Assembly: GCA_027943335.1 (NCBI GenBank)
Contig: BSBK01007745.1
Span: 49,725 to 113,724 of the forward strand
Source: Chamaecyparis obtusa
Lineage: Eukaryota > Streptophyta > Pinopsida > Cupressales > Cupressaceae
DNA: 64,000 bases
Direction of reading: 5' to 3'
The notes under the pieces are model-generated. The model ran no database searches. It worked only from the letters and a program-made list of their open reading frames with translations, and was not told the DNA's origin. The position numbers and the translations under genes were made by a program. Below, in pieces: positions 46,243-58,077 of the stretch (position 1 is its first letter; each line of letters starts with the position of its first letter).

Positions 46243-46254
46243 GGCTCTGATACC
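46243..46254 (-). other. Primer-binding site of nested copia
   Basis: On minus this reads TGGTATCAGAGC (initiator Met tRNA), three bases from the LTR end. Plus strand: GCTCTGATACCA. Confidence 0.9.
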
Positions 46255-46257
46255 ACT

Positions 46258-47104
46258 TGTAAGGAAACTCAGGTGCAGAAATAGCTTCCTACGCTAATCT
46301 TTATACGAGAGTATTGTGCAAATTCTTATAAATCCTTACAATTTGAGATTCATTAACTACTTTAACAAAGATATTGCAACCACATATCATACATACAGAA
46401 AAATAGAGAATGACACAATGATATACCCTGGGAAAAACCTTTCGGTAAAAAACCCCAGCACTCTAAAACCTGCACAATGTATTATCTTCAACACAAAGAT
46501 TACAATACACTTGCAATGCAAGTTCTTTCAGGAAATGAGAGACAAAGCCAACAAGACTTAAATTTCTGTTATATCTCTCCCATAGGAGCAGCATCATATA
46601 TATAGACTCCTCTGGACCCAAAAATAGGCACAACCACCAAGACCCATGCACAAAGCCACATGTACACAGTTCTTACATGCAATCCCAAGAATAGGCGTCC
46701 ATCCCTAGAATAGACTATGACAAATTGTCATGGAATATACCAAAAATAATGGTCACAAGAGAAGTGTAAGAGAGTCTATCATACCAACCTATTTTTGGCA
46801 TATTCTCTTACACACACCATCCACTTCTTCTTGGGTGCCCAAATAGGCCCAAGTCATAAGATGCTCTTACACCTATCATAGCACATTCCTTAAATAGTTC
46901 TTACGCGTCATAGGAATCTGTCATGACCATTTCAGTCATGATCTCCTTACGCACAAGATGCCAACACATCAAGTGGAGTGACACATCAACATGCCAACTA
47001 GACATGTACACTCACACTTAATTACATTATTTGCAAAAAATACATTTACAAAACAAATAATAAGAATAGGAATTATCCAAGGTTGAGACACCTTATTCCT
47101 AACA
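46258..47104 (-). repeat. 5' LTR of nested copia
   Basis: 847 bp, the same length as its partner and mostly identical. Differences cluster in the first 70 bp on plus (GGTGTGGAAACATC against GGTGCAGAAATAGC). Confidence 0.93.
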
Positions 47105-47109
47105 CAACA

Positions 47110-47928
47110 TCATGAACCAGATTATCACCATTATTTTCACTGCTTGGTGGCAGAAGAAAAACATTTTCCCAATGTAATGCTCGAGTGTGAGGGAGACTCC
47201 AGATCAACTGTATGTGAAACCTTAAGTGTAGAAGGTGAGTAATCCTTGACAAATTCCATCCTCTTAGTACTCCTCAAATAGTGGGTTAGAAACAACATGG
47301 AATTGTTTCTCATAATAATTTGGACAAAGTGCCAACTGGTTCTCACTAGTGTCCTCATCAAATAACTCATTGGCAACCACACTATATATGTCTTTATTTC
47401 CATCATCATACACATCTTCAAAAGAAGAAGAGAATTCAGAATTAAAGATAAAGCATGACTCACCACACTGCTGTCAACATATGAGTAATCAGTGTTGTAC
47501 TCATCAAAAGAACCATCTCATGGATTTCCCCACAAATCTTCGACATCCAAGACTTTACAATCGGCATCACTACCACCCAATGGCATAGAAAGCTGTGAAG
47601 AAAAAAACTCTGCAACATGAGAGAAACTCTATGACATATCATCAGAAAGTAATTCATTCTCAACCTCATCCATGCTCCCACAGTCAACACCTTTCTCAGC
47701 ATCTGTATCAACATCACTTTCATTACTTTCTTCTTCCCATGTTGCATCTGACTCATATGAAGACACCTCTCCATCACTACCTTCATCACCCTCACTTGAG
47801 TAACCATTTTCAGCACTATGTTCTTCTGACTGTGACTGATATGCAAATGAATCATATTCCTTACCTTGTGCAGCAACTTCAAACTCATCATTAGAGACAT
47901 AACTTTCAGCCTCTTCATTTTCATAGGA
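47110..47928 (-). pseudogene. Acidic C-terminal extension of the gag-like protein (first part)
   Basis: After a single TAG at 47,929 the same frame stays open and very acidic: SYENEEAESYVSNDEFEVAA, SSEGDEGSDGEVSSYESDAT and VDTDAEKGVDCGSMDEVENE, with a stop near 47,632, then SLPLGGSDAD-like and VEDLWGNP text. A frameshift near 47,440 leads to YDDGNKDIYSVVANELFDED and YEKQFHVVSN. The copia then interrupts it; the rest lies at 39,843-40,238. The acidic nature is the only functional clue. Confidence 0.55.
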
Positions 47929-47929
47929 C

Positions 47930-48960
47930 TAAGACATAGAAGCAAAAATTTCATGTCTAGGAACATCAATAGCATTATAGTTATAATCAATATTACAAGG
48001 ATTGACTGCGGTAGCTAATTCACAACTCAAAGCACCAGCACACTGCTCAATCCTTTCAGGGTCTGGAATATATCTCACTGTTGTAGCATGTTGAATACAT
48101 GTCTCATCAGTAGCAAAAGACTCAACAACATTTACACACATATTCTGATTTGACATCTCAACCTGATTACAAACCACAGCAAAAGTGTTAATACACTGAT
48201 TTGGGACTGCAGTATTAGCACTACATTCTTCTTTTCTTTCATACTCATTATACCGGTAAACACTTATGGAAAAATGACCTCTGGTCAATCCATATTTCAA
48301 ATTGTTTTCAATATCCATTGCAGTTACAAATGCCTGATATAACGTCCTAGGTTCTTTATCCCTCAACAAGTAATTCATTTTCTTATCAAATGCATCAAAA
48401 TAGACATTTACACACACTTGGTCATTGGGTCTATAACCTTCAGGGATTTCATTCAAAAATTTTGCAAATCTGATATTGAACTGAGGGACAAGTTCATCTT
48501 TCTCAATATGAACCTTTAAAAACTTATCATAAGAATTAGATATGCTTACCCTCTCTCCAAACTACTCCATGAAGGCCGAATGCATCTCACTCCAAGATGA
48601 AATAGAACATGCCGGCAAGAAAGAAAACTAGTCTCTAACATCACCCTCTAGAGTTTGAACAAATAATTTCATCCATAGGTCTTCATGGAAAACCTCAAAA
48701 TCATTCATCACGTCAATAAAGCACTGAACATGTTTTCTTGCTGACTGGTATTGGTTCCTATTAAACTTAGGCAAGTATCCCCTGACTTTATCAGGGATCT
48801 TATTAGGGAAACTAGGTATGCCATCATAACAAAATGGCACATATCCTCTGATAAAAGAAACCCTGTGAACATCCATCACTAGCTGCAAATTTGTATATCT
48901 ACTTGAAAATCTTCAAGACCAATGATAGGAAATTCACACTTGAAAACTATCCTTCTTTTT
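47930..48960 (-). pseudogene. Gag-like protein of the long-LTR element
   Basis: Two open segments, 48,888-48,628 and 48,456-47,929, carry gypsy-type gag landmarks: VRGYLPKFNRNQYQSARKHV, FHEDLWMKLFVQTLEGDVRD (where the next words are usually WF), and RDKEPRTLYQAFVTAMDIEN followed by NLKYG. These correspond to the capsid fold of retrotransposon gag. Stops lie between the segments (about 48,565-48,600) and at the end. No zinc knuckle was recognised. The protein would form particles around element RNA; this copy is broken. Confidence 0.75.
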
Positions 48961-49376
48961 TCACTAAACCTTTCCTACATACTTCACACTTATATGTCCT
49001 TTCTTAATGACAAAACCATTTGAAAAGGACCATGCATATACATAAAATTTTGATGGAGAATACCTGGATCACCCTGCTAAATGTTGCTGCCTTCTTCTTA
49101 TCTGACTGAAGTCCAACCAAAACTTCACAATTCAGGTTCTTTCTAACATAGAGTCACCACCTCTCTTCAGAGGACACAAATTTTAATGATCTGTCTTGAA
49201 ACCCCAATAGACTCTGAGCACTCCCACAGCAAAGTCACATATAACCCAATTAGCAAATCTAGGTAACACATTTGCAAATCTGAAAAGCAATTCTAAGATT
49301 GGAAAATGTATAAGACTCTTCCTCAAACTGAAAACAACAAGACTTTGGGATACTCTTATCAGTAAACTTATTTCAT

Positions 49377-49394
49377 TCCCCAACAGAGTCGCCA
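49377..49394 (-). other. Primer-binding site of the long-LTR element
   Basis: On minus this reads TGGCGACTCTGTTGGGGA, three bases inside the right LTR. TGGCGACTC-type sites are common in plant gypsy elements. It fixes the element's direction. Confidence 0.75.
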
Positions 49395-49397
49395 TCT

Positions 49398-52178
49398 TGT
49401 TGGTGTTCGAAAACTCTTGTCCCATAAGGCTGCCAATATACCCTCAGATGGATTTTAGGAATGGTTAACTCCAAAATGTTATGAGGTCTTAGGGTAACTA
49501 GACCAACTATAGGGACTTAACTGCCCTCTTCTACTTCTGGCTCTGCAAAACCAAGGCGGGTGCACCTAATCCAGACAAAATTCAAACTCACTACACACCT
49601 AGTATTTCTAGATTTATATAGTAGATCATAGTAAAGGATTGCTAAATGCTAACCAGGCATTCATTGAATCAACTCTACTATGCAGGATAAAATGGTCTTG
49701 TGAAAGGTATCACTGGTGACGGTATTAATATATAGAGATGTAGGAAATAGCCAAAACCCATCAAACATTGGACTCAACTGAATATACTAGCCCTTGATGA
49801 GTGCCATTATCCATTTGGTAGACCTCACATACAAATAGTGAAACATGAACCAACTGTTGTCAAAGACTCATAGCCATAAATATAAACATTTCGGCCCATC
49901 CACTACTTATAAGATCCTTCTGTAGACAACCAAGACTAAATCTATGTCCCCTCTAAAGTATATTTCACCTGATCCTAGACCAAGAACTAAAGACAAGAAC
50001 ATATGCAAAGGGAACCCTATGCAATGGATCAGAAAATCCAAGATTCACAAGAATGACACCAAGGAGAGACTTGGAAGCATGAAAAACTTACATTAAGTAT
50101 AATGAGTCATGTACATGATCAAAGTAAGACAGAGATCAAACCACTTCAATAACCTGCAAAAGACTTCCAAAAATTCTATTTAGCTTACATGCAATGTAAG
50201 AGAGCCTTCTATTTCCCCCTAGAACCAAAATAGAATGGAACCCTAAACAAGTCAAAATTTTGACACTTTATACCACTAGCTACCATGGGAACCCAAAATG
50301 GGTTGCAACAAGCTACAGACAGCTAGGGTATAGCCTTCACCAACTAGGTCAAGAAATGGCTAGAAAACCATAAATTTTGGTGCCCCTGGTCACTACAGAT
50401 CAAAGTTTGAAATCAAACGGTCACCATGCATTTGGCGGGCTTCAAATTCCTTAACCATTTGCCCCTAGTTGCACAGATGTACGGTCAACAACTTGACCAC
50501 CACAGGAATTCCGGCTTCATTTTATGCTTGGTCATGTGATCGCAAGGCACCCAACTCACCCTTGTGATCATGCGACCACAGATTCTTAGCCGCAGTCAAC
50601 GGTCACAAACCTTTGCAAAGTCCCCGACCATATCACCCTCACAACCCCTCAATCATGACAACCCCCCAAACCCCCACCTCCGCAATGGTGACACTCTGAC
50701 CATTGTCACATGATCGCATAGCCCAAAAATGAGCTATGCGAACATGCGACAACCCGCTATCCTCTACCTTGCCGTAACCGCCACTACCGCCGCTAAGCCT
50801 AGCGGTTAGTCGCATGATCACATAGCCCAGAAATGGGCTATGCGAACATGCAACAACCCGTGAACATCATGTCGCGGCCCTGCTAACAATCTACCAAGTC
50901 ACCGCCACATGTCATGCCACTACTTTCCCTTGGGTACCGAACCTACGATGTGTATATCCACCTTAGTGCTCACCGGCCAATCAAAAATCAACACCTCATA
51001 ACACCGAGCAAGTGGTCCCAGCCAAACTTAGCGAACAGGCAGCAAAGGCTATCATCAGTTCACCAAAAACACCCTGCCTCTGCTAACAACTTTAGCAATC
51101 TCATGACCATCCCTTCGCTAAATCGCCAAATGAACTAGGGCATCGCCAAAACACTATGTGAACCAGTGAACAAGGAGAAAAATTGTCAGGCCACCACATT
51201 TTATCCACTCTGCCAAAACTCAGACCCCACCTAGGCCCACCCGATGCCACGTGTCACACCACCATTCACTGCAACTTTCGAGTCACACCTGCCACACGAC
51301 CCACCTGCAAACCCCTTGCCACCTCGGTACACTAGCAACCAACCAAAACTCAACACATCACCATTCCGCCAATGAGCCCCAAGGACATGTGGCAAGCGGT
51401 CACATGATCACAAAGCCAAAAACTGGGCTATGCAACCATGTGACAGCCAATCACAGGCTGCCACATCACTGCCTCCAGGACCACTGCCAAAGAAGCCTTA
51501 CCCTTTTGGAGGATCAGACGGTTGTCGCAAAAGTGCATAGCCCTGACAAAACCTTCATGTTTTAATGACAACCGTTGATGCTCTGACACATCAGGACCCT
51601 CTGACCAATCTGGAAACCAAGTCCCACCATCCATCGCACTTGCACACTAAGGCAAAGTAGACCGCCAAGCAACCGAATAGAACTGGGACCCACATGGATA
51701 GGTGGCAAGAGGTCGCATGATCGCATGTCAGAAAAGTCTTACATGCGTCCATGCGACAACCAATCAGGAAGAGTCTGGACCCACCATCCAGTAGGACTTG
51801 CGCAGTTAAGACAAAGTCGAAAACACATAAAATTTTCAGCACCAAAAGACAAGTGCACAAAGCTGGAAGGCAAAGGTCGAAAACAATGAGGGTTTTTGGC
51901 AAAAGATTGAAAACACATAGGAATAATGATAGACTAAAGGGTAGCAGGGAAGCTGAAAACATCACGGGTTTTCGACACTGTGGCAGATTTTTAAAATTTG
52001 TTTCCCGCAGACCTTAGAAATTGAATATCTTTCTGGGTTTGGCGATTCAGCACGTGTGTTTTGGGCTAGAGCTTGGTGACAACATGAAGCACACAGGGCA
52101 AGACACAAACCATGAAACATTTGCAGGGAGGAGGCCATTTTCATTGGATTTTTGCATTGATAGAAAAATGGCCTAATA
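49398..52178 (-). repeat. 5' LTR of the long-LTR element
   Basis: 2,781 bp partner of the left LTR. The five palindromes recur at about 50,529-50,579, 50,703-50,755, 50,808-50,858, 51,398-51,448 and 51,711-51,763. Many differences between the LTRs are CG to CA or TG changes (for example GGTCGCATGATCGCATAG against GGTCACATGATCACAAAG). Confidence 0.85.
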
Positions 52179-52183
52179 AATTC

Positions 52184-55100
52184 CTTGCCATTCAAGTAGA
52201 TTGGAATCAAATAATGAAAGGCATTCCAAATAGATTTTATTTTCCAGCTTTGAGATTTTTTCATCTTCCTATTTAGCAAGCTGATGGATGAGCTATTGAC
52301 TCAATCACTGTTAGCTTATATCCCCCTGCTCATCATTCATGCCTCTTCTTTTGGGTACTCCGTGCATTGTTTTTCCTTGTGTGGCAGTAATCTTTTGATG
52401 CAATGTAGTTATTAATTTGCAACCTTAATTACTTGCTTCCCTGCCCTTTATCTTCACAATTCAATATCCATTCGACATGTGTTATTCATCTTTTTAGCTT
52501 CATTCTTTACACATGTGTCTTCCACGGTAGTCAAATTAAACTCAAAGTTTGCACGTGCCACTGCTACATAGAGGGGTTAACGATAATTTTTTAGACAATT
52601 TTTAAATAAATTGTTTTAATTTGAAACAAAAAAAACTTGTGTATTGTCTCAACTACTATCTTTAACCGAGTGTCTTAATATGTTGTCTATTGTAAAAGAT
52701 AGAAAAGAACTATAAGGATATAACATAACTTATCAAATGATGTTTCTCACATATGTAAAACTCATCAATAGAGAAAACAACTTGTTGAGAACACTACAAA
52801 TCATGGAGATCACTCAAAATGAACTAATTGGAATTGTTAGTCATTGATGTTAATAAGACAAAAGACAATTTAGTGATTGAAGTATGTTCATTCATCATAT
52901 GTAAACAATAGTTATACGAAAAAAATTAATGCCCTTATAAATATTGGTTTCTTGAATTAAATAGGTATTACATATAGAAAATCTTAGGTTTTTGAATGTG
53001 AACAATAGATATCAATGAAGAGAAATGAGATTGAATGCAATGATACTATATTTCATGATAGAATGAAACCCTTAGAAGAGATCAACTAAGTTGCAACATA
53101 TTTAATAAAGGGAATAGAAGATCCTTGAAGATGCCATGCAAGAACAATAAGATTCATAAATAGGGAACATAAATTTTTCCTTTAAAACTAGGAATCTATA
53201 GATTGGGTCCTAGTAGGAAAAGTTATAGTTTATTCAAGAACATAACAACATTATTTCTCATTGAAAAGACTATTAAAGTCTTTGTAAAAACATGCTATAA
53301 GTAAAAAATTTGAAACATACTAGAAGAACAAAAATACATGATGATATTAATTGAGAATAGTGAGTTTTATAAGAAAGTGTCATATTTTCATCAAGAACAC
53401 GAGTTGGAAGGAATGAGAGGCAATTTTATTAGAAGTTTTCCATTTTTTTAAAAGGAAGATTTTCATCATTTGAGAGATTTTTTTGTCCCTAGGATTTATT
53501 GTACTAATCTTCATACACTCTTTAGTATATCGTGAAGCACATTGGTCATTCATTGAAGGTTTATTAACTTTGTTACAAAGATCCTTTTGTTAAGGATTTG
53601 GAGGCCATTCTTCAAGGGTGCAACATCATTTTTTGTGGTTCTACATAGTGTAATTATTATAGTAAATAAGTTATGACATCAAAAACAAACATGCAAGGGG
53701 TAGGTTTTTCAAAGAAATAGTAGCATTTCCATAAAGAAACCTATGGGAATAGCATTTTCACTTTCATCAAAATATCAAGACATGATTGTAGAAAATAGAT
53801 ATCAAGGCACTATCACATATGCTTTTATTGGATATTTTTATGGGATCATTGACTTCTACCAAAAAGGTTTTCCATCTTTTAAAATCATATATCATTTAAT
53901 TTGTTTATGGGAGGATATTTGAATTTTCCTAAGTATTTCATTTTTATTCATTCTAATAAGATATGGCTCATTAATTTCAAATTTAATGCATGCTATTCCT
54001 ACTTAAGTAGTCATAAGAAGGGGATGAGACACATTTTTTTATTAGAATATTAATGAATTTTGTGAAGAAAATGACAAGAAGAGTGTAGGTATAGTTGTTT
54101 GAATGCCAATGAGCAACAATATTTTTTGAAAAGAGAAGCAATCCATTCATGAACAATAGACAAGAAAAATGGAAAAGATGACTTCTTATGTTATGAGAGG
54201 AATCAATAAGAGTAGTGCCAATAGATTAACAATCAACGAGGATGACTATTACAAAGAAGGTGACCTTTACATCACAATGAAGAGAAAATAATAGCGATGT
54301 TATAAGATGGAAATAATGATTCTAAATCTCCATGTATAGGTATATAGCATGGGAACATCATGATAGAAGTTCATTAAAGAAGAAAAGGGTTCCATGAAAA
54401 AGGATGTTGCAAAAGATTTTAAAAGTAGTGAATAAGGTTTGCACATTAGTCAATCAAAAGGCACTCCCATTATACATGATAATCAATCTTGTATGTGGTC
54501 AGAGTGAGAGCTTCGTCAAAAGACCTTTGCACAATTTAATGAACTTAAAAAGAAAAGTAAATGTAGCCATAACAACATATGAAGTCTAAAAAATAATGTA
54601 GATCTTAGAGTCAGACAAAAGGGAAGTAGTCCTTTGAAGGATGAACATTGTAAAAATGACTCTTCAATTATGGTCAAACTTCCATTACAAGAAAACTGCC
54701 AAGACACTTCAATAGTGCTCCAAGGAAAAAACAATGATAAAAGAATATTGTAAAATAAAACATAAAGATTTTCTTCTAGTTCAAGTAGTCGTGAATCTTT
54801 TAAAAAAATAAGTATTCGAGTAACTTATCTTTTTGGGGGAAAAATATCATAGATCTGTACTTAATATTAACAACTAACAAAATTTAAAAATATGAACAAA
54901 AGGAGGAGACAAAACTCAACTCTCAAATGTTGGAGTCTAATAAAAAATACTATAAACTATGATGTTGAGAATAAGGGGCACTGTCAATGTCTAAAAGATT
55001 AAATCTGAGCCATAATTGAATAGAAGAAAGAGACTTCTAGAAAATTGAGAAGAAAGATAGACTTCATAAAAAAACTACTTCCAAACAAAGTCTAAAAAAG

Positions 55101-55880
55101 AGCCATCAATGGAGCCTGATAAATAGGTTGTTGGAAAAATAAACCAAGAAAAGAGATTTCCCTCCACCCACAAAGAAGTTGATAATAAAAGAGACAGGGG
55201 AGAAGAATGCCAACACTAATTGTCACCTCAGGAAAAACAAAAGGGAACAATTTAATTCCTAATATTGCATAACTTAATGCAAATGTAAAACAAAATTCAT
55301 AATAAAACCATTAAAATTTAATATTTTATCTTGATGGGTATCTTAGTACATTAATGCAAATAGGTAGCCATCATATTTTATATAGAAAATTTCTCAATCA
55401 GACGCATTGCAACTTGAAGAATAGTAAAACCAAATCTTCCCCATAAGTTGTAAACTATATCACATATAATTTTAAAAATTCTTAAAGAAACATTAATGTA
55501 AGTATAACTCAACAAGGTGCCACAATATTAATAGCATATTTGGTAGAGGTATTGTACTAAAATTCTATCATATATTACTGTAAAACCCTAGTGACTATCT
55601 GAAAATCATAAGGTTGTAAATATTTATTGATAACATACATATTTTAGTTATGAATAATCCCTAGAATGTAACTATTGTTTATCTTTTCTTATTCTCTCTA
55701 GAATTATCCATAAAAATATCATCAAAATATATAGCATAAACACCTTTTATTTTTATTTTTATGAATTTTTTTATAACTCTTATCAAATATTAGTATAAAA
55801 TTATCATGAGTTTGTTGATATTTTCTACCCAAAAGATTAATTTAAATCTCTTAACATTTTCTTATAGAACCCTAAGGATA
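52184..55880. other. 3.7 kb without recognisable gene
   Basis: AT-rich, with stops in all frames. Purine-rich degenerate stretches at 53.0-55.2 kb have no motif I recognise. It lies outside the long-LTR element and before the 5S-like array. Confidence 0.5.
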
Positions 55881-55886
55881 TTAAAG

Positions 55887-57522
55887 TTGTGATATTGCTA
55901 TCAGGATTCAACTATGTAGTTTTTTGACTCAAACTCATTGACCCATGTTTCATGAGCAGTAGTTCACACAAACCCATCTCTCATGAGAATGAATGGAACA
56001 ATTAGCACTCATTGGATCTAGGCGTTTCTCATAGAGGTGAAGCATCGGGACTTCCCGAGAGGTCACCCATCCCAATACTACTCAAGCTTGAGCGCTCTTA
56101 ACTACAGATTTTCCTCCATGGTTAAACCCACTCTTCTTGCAACCCCATTTGAAAAACCTTCACCAAGTTTTGTGCCTTATGAACCACTCATTAGAAATCC
56201 CCTTTAGCTCATCAATTGATAAGTAGGAGATATTTTTCACAGCAAGTCAAATGTGATATTGATATCAGGATTCAACTATGTAGTTTTTTTAGTCAAACTC
56301 ATTGACCTATGTTTCATGAGTAGTGGTTCACACGAACCCATCTCTCATGAGAATGAATGGAACACTTAGCACTCATTGGATCTAGGTGATGCTCACAAAG
56401 GTGAAGTATCAAGACTTCCCGGGAGGTCACCCATTCCAGTACTACTCTAGCTTGAGCGTGCTTAACTATGGAGTTTCCTCCATGGTTAAACCCACTCTCC
56501 TTGCAACCCTATTTGCAAAACCTGCACCAAGTTTTGTACCTTATGAACCACTCATTAGAAAACCCCTTAAGTTCATCATTTGATAAGTAGGAGATATTTT
56601 CCAGCAAGTCAAATTGTGATATTGGTATCAAGATTCAACTATGTAGTTTTTTGAGTAAACTCATTGACCCATGTTCCATAAGTAGTGGTTCACATGAACC
56701 CATCTCCCATGACAATGAATGGAACACTTAGCACTCATTGGATCTAGGTGATGCTCGTAGAGGTGAAGCACCAGGACTTTTCAAGAGGTCACCCATCCCA
56801 GTACTACTCTAGCTTGAGCGCGCTTAACTATGAAGTTTCCTCCATGGTTAAACCCACTCTTCTTGCAACCCCATTTGCAAAACCTTCACCAAGTGTTGTG
56901 CCTTATAAACCACTCATTATAAATCCCCTTAATCTCATCAATTGATAAGTAGGAGATATTTTCCAGAGCAAGTCAAATTGTGATATTGCTATTAGGATTC
57001 AACTATGTAGTTTTTTAAGTCAAACTCATTAACCCATGTTTCATGAGTAGTGGTTCACACAAACCCATCTCTCATAAGAATATATGGAACACTTAGCACT
57101 CATTGGATCTAGGTGATGCTCATAGAGGTGCAGCACAAGGACTTCCCAAGAGGTCACCCATCCCAATACTACTCCAACTTGAGCACAATTAACTATGGAG
57201 GTTCATCCATGGTTAAACCCACTCTGCTTGCAACCCCATTTGAAAAACCTTCACCAAGTGTTTGCCTTACAAACCACTCATTAGAAATCCCCTTAAGCCC
57301 ATCAATTGATAATTACAAGATATTTTCCACAGCAAGTCAAATTGTGATATTACTATCAGGATTCAACTATGTAGTTTTTTTAGTCAAACTCATTGACCCA
57401 TATTTCATGAGTAGTAGTTCACATGAACCCATCTCTCATGAGAATGAATGGAACACTTAGCACTCATTGGATCTAGGTGATGCTCACAGAGGTGAAGCAC
57501 TGGGACTTCCCGGGAGGTCACC
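55887..57522 (-). repeat. Tandem array of 5S-rRNA-like (Cassandra-type) units
   Basis: Head-to-tail units start at about 55,887, 56,252, 56,615, 56,979 and 57,342 (spacing about 363 bp; the last is cut at about 57,522). Each carries, on minus, a 5S rRNA-like block: AGTTAAG (box A), GAGTAGTACT and GGATGGGTGACCTC (box C) are seen in complement. Unit junctions contain TGGTATCA-like text (for example ATTGGTATCAAGATTC at 56,620), a possible relic of a Met-tRNA PBS. Cassandra elements carry 5S sequences in their LTRs; here the units abut with little or no internal domain. Confidence 0.7.
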
Positions 57523-57905
57523 CACCTACTTATCAATTGATGAGATTAAGGAGCATTCTAATGAGTGGTTCATAAGGCACAAAACTTGGTGAAAGTTATG
57601 CAAATGGGGTTGTAAGTAGAGTGGGTTTAACCATGGAGGAAACTCCATAGTTAAGCGAGCTCAAAATGGAGTAGTACTTGGATGGGTGACCTCCCGGGAA
57701 GTCTCGGTGCTTCACCTCTATGAGCATCACCTAGACCTAATGAGTGCTAAGTGTTCCATTCATTCTCATGAGAGATGGGTTCATGTGAACCACTACTCAT
57801 GAAACATGGGTCAATGAGTTTGACTCAAAAAACTACATATTTGAATCTAGATAGCAATATCACAATTTGACTTGCTATGGAAAATATCTCCTACTTATTG
57901 ATATT
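57523..57905 (+). repeat. Inverted Cassandra-type unit with best-preserved 5S-like block
   Basis: Same family in opposite orientation to the array, forming a large inverted repeat with unit 5. The 5S-like block at about 57,630-57,715 reads CTCCATAGTTAAGCGAGCTC, GGAGTAGTACTTGGATGGGT and GACCTCCCGGGAAGTC. Boxes A, IE and C of the 5S internal promoter are recognisable; the 5' third of 5S is poorly matched, so it is not a functional 5S gene. Confidence 0.75.
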
Positions 57906-58077
57906 AAAGTTATGTTTAAGTTTTTTCCTATGTAAGATTTTGTGAGTGTTGATGTATCTCATGATCTCATAATAGCTACCAATATTTTTGGATGACCAAC
58001 ATAGTTCTATTCATTTGACTTTAGTTTATTTTTAGACACTTCGACTTTTTCATACCTTCATACCTTCCCTATGGATC

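Larger units (their letters stand above)
40249..47104 (-). mobile_element. Ty1/copia retrotransposon (Tork/TNT1-like), nested
   Basis: Two 847-bp LTRs (40,249-41,095 and 46,258-47,104) begin TGTAAGGAAACTCAGG and end TTATTCCTAACA. The target duplication CAACA is perfect (40,244-40,248 and 47,105-47,109). On minus, the order is LTR, PBS, gag, protease, integrase, RT, RNase H, polypurine tract, LTR. The gag start and coding style match the Tork lineage. It is inactivated by stops, one homopolymer frameshift, changed integrase residues and a nested TIR element. It is the younger insertion relative to its 2.8-kb-LTR host. Confidence 0.93.
36810..52178 (-). mobile_element. Non-autonomous long-LTR retrotransposon (gag only), with nested copia
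   Basis: Two direct repeats of about 2.8 kb (36,810-39,609 and 49,398-52,178) begin TGTTGG and end CCTAACA or CCTAATA on plus. Flanking pentamers are AATTA (left) and AATTC (right), a target duplication with one change. The primer-binding site beside the right LTR faces left, and gag lies on minus, so the element runs right to left. Removing the copia leaves about 2.9 kb of internal sequence encoding only gag and an acidic extension; no pol. It resembles the LARD/TR-GAG class and would need enzymes from another element. Confidence 0.85.

Noticed and set aside
27955..46254. TGGTATCAGAGC sites as tRNA gene fragments
   Set aside because: Each sits just inside an LTR end and serves as a primer-binding site; no cloverleaf surrounds them.
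47460..47990. 176-codon Met-rich frame on minus
   Set aside because: It is an off-frame reading of the acidic gag extension (GAT/GAA codons read as ATG).
36810..52178. The 2.8-kb direct repeats could be a plain segmental duplication
   Set aside because: TG/CA-type ends, a PBS beside the right copy, an adjacent gag and matching AATT flanks make them LTRs.
56386..57460. Open frames of 65-115 codons in the 5S-like array
   Set aside because: They repeat only because the unit repeats, run against no known protein and have stops at unit-specific places.
57630..57715. Functional 5S rRNA gene
   Set aside because: Only the 3' two thirds resemble 5S; the 5' third and a Pol III T-run terminator are lacking.
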